Source: Cellvibrionales bacterium UBA7375 (GTDB lineage: Bacteria; Pseudomonadota; Gammaproteobacteria; Pseudomonadales; Porticoccaceae). Taken from it: DNA of 62,372 nt. This document shows, one piece after another, positions 60,808-62,372 of this stretch. The stretch is from NCBI GenBank assembly GCA_949487135.1, contig CATAJQ010000046.1:1-62372 (forward strand), in the 5' to 3' direction. Positions within the stretch are counted from its first letter, which is position 1. Each line of letters begins with the position of its first letter. Position numbers and translations under genes: made by a program. The notes below the pieces were generated by a model. That model was given only the letters and a program-made list of their open reading frames with translations, did not search any database and had not been told where the DNA came from.

Positions 60808-62022
60808 TTATCGTCTTATGCTTTCCAAGAACGCTGCTAAACGGGTTAAAGATTCCACTAACTGAGCCTTATCGGGCAAGAACACAATACGCAAATGTTG
60901 AGTGTCATCTAAGTTAAAGGCCGAACCCTGAACCAAAAGCACCCGTTGCTGTTTTAGAAAGTCCAAAACAAGCTGTTCATCGTCGGCAATTGGATACATT
61001 TCTGGGTCCAATTTAGGGAAAAGATACATAGCAGATTTTGGCTTAACACAGCTAACGCCAGGAATACTGGTAAGCATATCGTAAGCCAAGTCTCGCTGTT
61101 CTAATAGTCGCCCACCGGGAAGAATTAAGTCTTCAATACTCTGCCTACCACCCAGTGCCGTTTGTACTGCCAACATGGCCGGCGCATTAGCACAGAGTCG
61201 CATAGAAGCCAGCATTTCTAAGCCTTCACAATAACTTTCTGCCTGTTTCTTAGTGCCAGTCATCATCATCCAGCCCGATCTAAATCCTGCCAATCGATAG
61301 GTTTTTGATAAGCCATTAAAGGTCAGGCACAGCGTGTTTTCTACTAGGCTAGCAAGGGGGATATGAACAGCATCATCATAGATAATACGGTCGTATATCT
61401 CATCGGCAAACACCACTAGATTATGTTTTTCTGCCAGAGAAACCAGTGCTTTAAGTGTTTGTTCTGAATACACTGCACCCGTTGGATTATTAGGGTTAAT
61501 AATCACAATACCCTTGGTTTTAGGGTTAATCTTAGATTCAATATCCTTTAAGTCGGGTTGCCAGTCGTCCTCTTCATTACAGCGATAGTGCACAGGAGTA
61601 CCACCTGAAATAGAGACAGCCGCAGTCCAAAGTGGGTAATCAGGGGCAGGAATAAGAATTCCATCATCGGTATTAAGTAATGCCTGCATCGCCATGACAA
61701 TTAGCTCACTGACGCCATTACCCATAATAATGTCATCTACGGTTATATCCTCAATACCCTGAGCCTGATAGCGTTGCATTACTGCCTTGCGCGCAGGGAA
61801 CAGTCCCTTGCTATGACAATAACCTTGGGCTTGTCGCAAATTCTGAACTACGTCTTGCATAATTTCATCGGGCGCATCAAAGCCAAAGGCACCCGGGTTG
61901 CCAATATTTAGCTTAATAATGCTCTGGCCCTGTTCTTCAAGCCAGTTAGCATGATCGAGTACGGGGCCGCGAATGTCGTAGCAAACGCCATTTAATTTGT
62001 CAGATTTTACAAAGTTAGTCAT
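60808..62022 (-). CDS. alaA: Alanine aminotransferase (glutamate-pyruvate)
   Basis: PLP enzyme making alanine from pyruvate and glutamate. The 404-residue class I aminotransferase has YDIRGPVLDHANWLEEQG, LNIGNPGAFGFDAPDE, NPNNPTGAVYS, FADEIYDRIIYDD and the PLP lysine in FNGLSKTYRLAGFRSGW, close to E. coli AlaA throughout. I start at the ATG 62020-62022 (MTNFVKSDKLN), which aligns with AlaA; an ATG 12 codons upstream (62058) also exists, and neither has a good ribosome site. Confidence 0.95.
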   Translation of the reverse strand: MTNFVKSDKLNGVCYDIRGPVLDHANWLEEQGQSIIKLNIGNPGAFGFDAPDEIMQDVVQNLRQAQGYCHSKGLFPARKAVMQRYQAQGIEDITVDDIIMGNGVSELIVMAMQALLNTDDGILIPAPDYPLWTAAVSISGGTPVHYRCNEEDDWQPDLKDIESKINPKTKGIVIINPNNPTGAVYSEQTLKALVSLAEKHNLVVFADEIYDRIIYDDAVHIPLASLVENTLCLTFNGLSKTYRLAGFRSGWMMMTGTKKQAESYCEGLEMLASMRLCANAPAMLAVQTALGGRQSIEDLILPGGRLLEQRDLAYDMLTSIPGVSCVKPKSAMYLFPKLDPEMYPIADDEQLVLDFLKQQRVLLVQGSAFNLDDTQHLRIVFLPDKAQLVESLTRLAAFLESIRR

Positions 62023-62203
62023 TGGGTATTGATGTCCATAAACAGGTAATACGCGCATTCTAGCAAAAAATAACCATAAAAATGGAAATAATAAAAATCA
62101 GCTAAAAAAACAATCACCAATATCTACAGACGGATTAGTTGTTACTAAAAATGAATCGATGGCAGAGCAAAAAGAAAAATATCGTAATAGGGCATATAAG
62201 CCC

Positions 62204-62232
62204 TTGACAGTATCGGTGCGGCTACTTAGAAT
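62204..62232 (+). promoter_or_regulatory. Sigma-70 promoter of the tRNA-Glu unit
   Basis: Perfect -35 TTGACA (62204-62209), 17-bp spacer, -10 TAGAAT (62227-62232), then GCCCGCC, a GC-rich discriminator typical of stringently controlled stable-RNA promoters. The rest of 62059-62203 shows nothing. Confidence 0.85.
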
Positions 62233-62253
62233 GCCCGCCTCTTAGCCAAACAC

Positions 62254-62329
62254 GTCCCGTTCGTCTAGAGGCCTAGGACACCGCCCTTTCACGGCGGGAA
62301 CAGGGGTTCGAACCCCCTACGGGACGCCA
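62254..62329 (+). tRNA. tRNA-Glu (anticodon TTC)
   Basis: The 76-base cloverleaf is almost identical to E. coli tRNA-Glu. The acceptor GTCCCGT pairs with ACGGGAC, the anticodon TTC is at 62288-62290 in CTTTCAC, the T-loop is GGTTCGAACC, and CCA is encoded at 62327-62329. Confidence 0.97.
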
Positions 62330-62358
62330 TTTGGTTATCGCAAGTCACTTCGGTGTAT

Positions 62359-62372
62359 GCGGGAATAGCTCA
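62359..62372 (+). tRNA. Start of a probable tRNA-Gly (cut by window end)
   Basis: GCGGGAATAGCTCA equals the first 14 bases of E. coli tRNA-Gly (GCC). It begins 29 bp after tRNA-Glu, as part of a likely tRNA operon that continues outside the window. Identity rests on the 5' end only. Confidence 0.65.

Overview
This window looks like chromosome from a marine gammaproteobacterium of moderate G+C. A member of the Cellvibrionales (for example the SAR92/Porticoccaceae group) is my best guess, but that rests on recalled protein resemblance only. Supporting signs are a Pseudomonas-like layout of the TCA genes (gltA divergent from sdhCDAB-sucAB-lpd-sucCD), a Pseudomonas-type DapD and Lpd, MiaE, and the gammaproteobacterial order map-glnD / rpsB-tsf-pyrH-frr-uppS-cdsA-dxr-rseP-bamA-skp-lpxD-fabZ-lpxA-lpxB-rnhB-dnaE-accA. 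Almost everything is core housekeeping. No phage, integrase, transposase or CRISPR array is visible.

Layout. 1-2694: metH, cut by the left edge. 2849-6980: nfuA, acnB, miaE. 6981-8610: an AT-rich island with one unrecognised exported protein, bounded by an 11-bp direct repeat. 8781-21486: citrate synthase and, divergently, succinate dehydrogenase, 2-oxoglutarate dehydrogenase and succinyl-CoA synthetase, together a large part of the TCA cycle (aconitase is nearby). 21553-26767 (minus): metY and a three-gene glucosylglycerate operon (gpgP, gpgS, GH13_18 phosphorylase). 26984-30132: SCP2-like protein and thiolase, divergent from a long FabG-type reductase. 30157-37017 (minus): dapD, a YffB-like protein, nth, dapC, glnD, map. 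37363-56518 (plus): translation, isoprenoid, phospholipid, outer-membrane, lipid A, replication and fatty-acid genes. 56528-57970 (minus): an unrecognised protein and a prepilin-like gene broken by an in-frame stop. 58189-60802: epmC, xni-like nuclease, pdxB. 60808-62022 (minus): alaA. 62254-end: tRNA-Glu and the first bases of a probable tRNA-Gly.

The most interesting regulatory signal is upstream of the glucosylglycerate operon. A near-perfect sigma-54 -24/-12 element (26900-26915, minus) points at the operon, and a near-perfect NtrC box (26783-26799) lies between it and the first start codon. This predicts that the organism makes the nitrogen-free solute glucosylglycerate under NtrC control when nitrogen is short. 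The window also carries glnD, the sensor at the top of the same nitrogen cascade. Other points worth a second look are a histone-H1-like AKKxx tail on ribosomal protein S2, the prepilin pseudogene, the repeat-bounded island next to miaE, and unusual iron-sulfur cysteine spacing in Nth.
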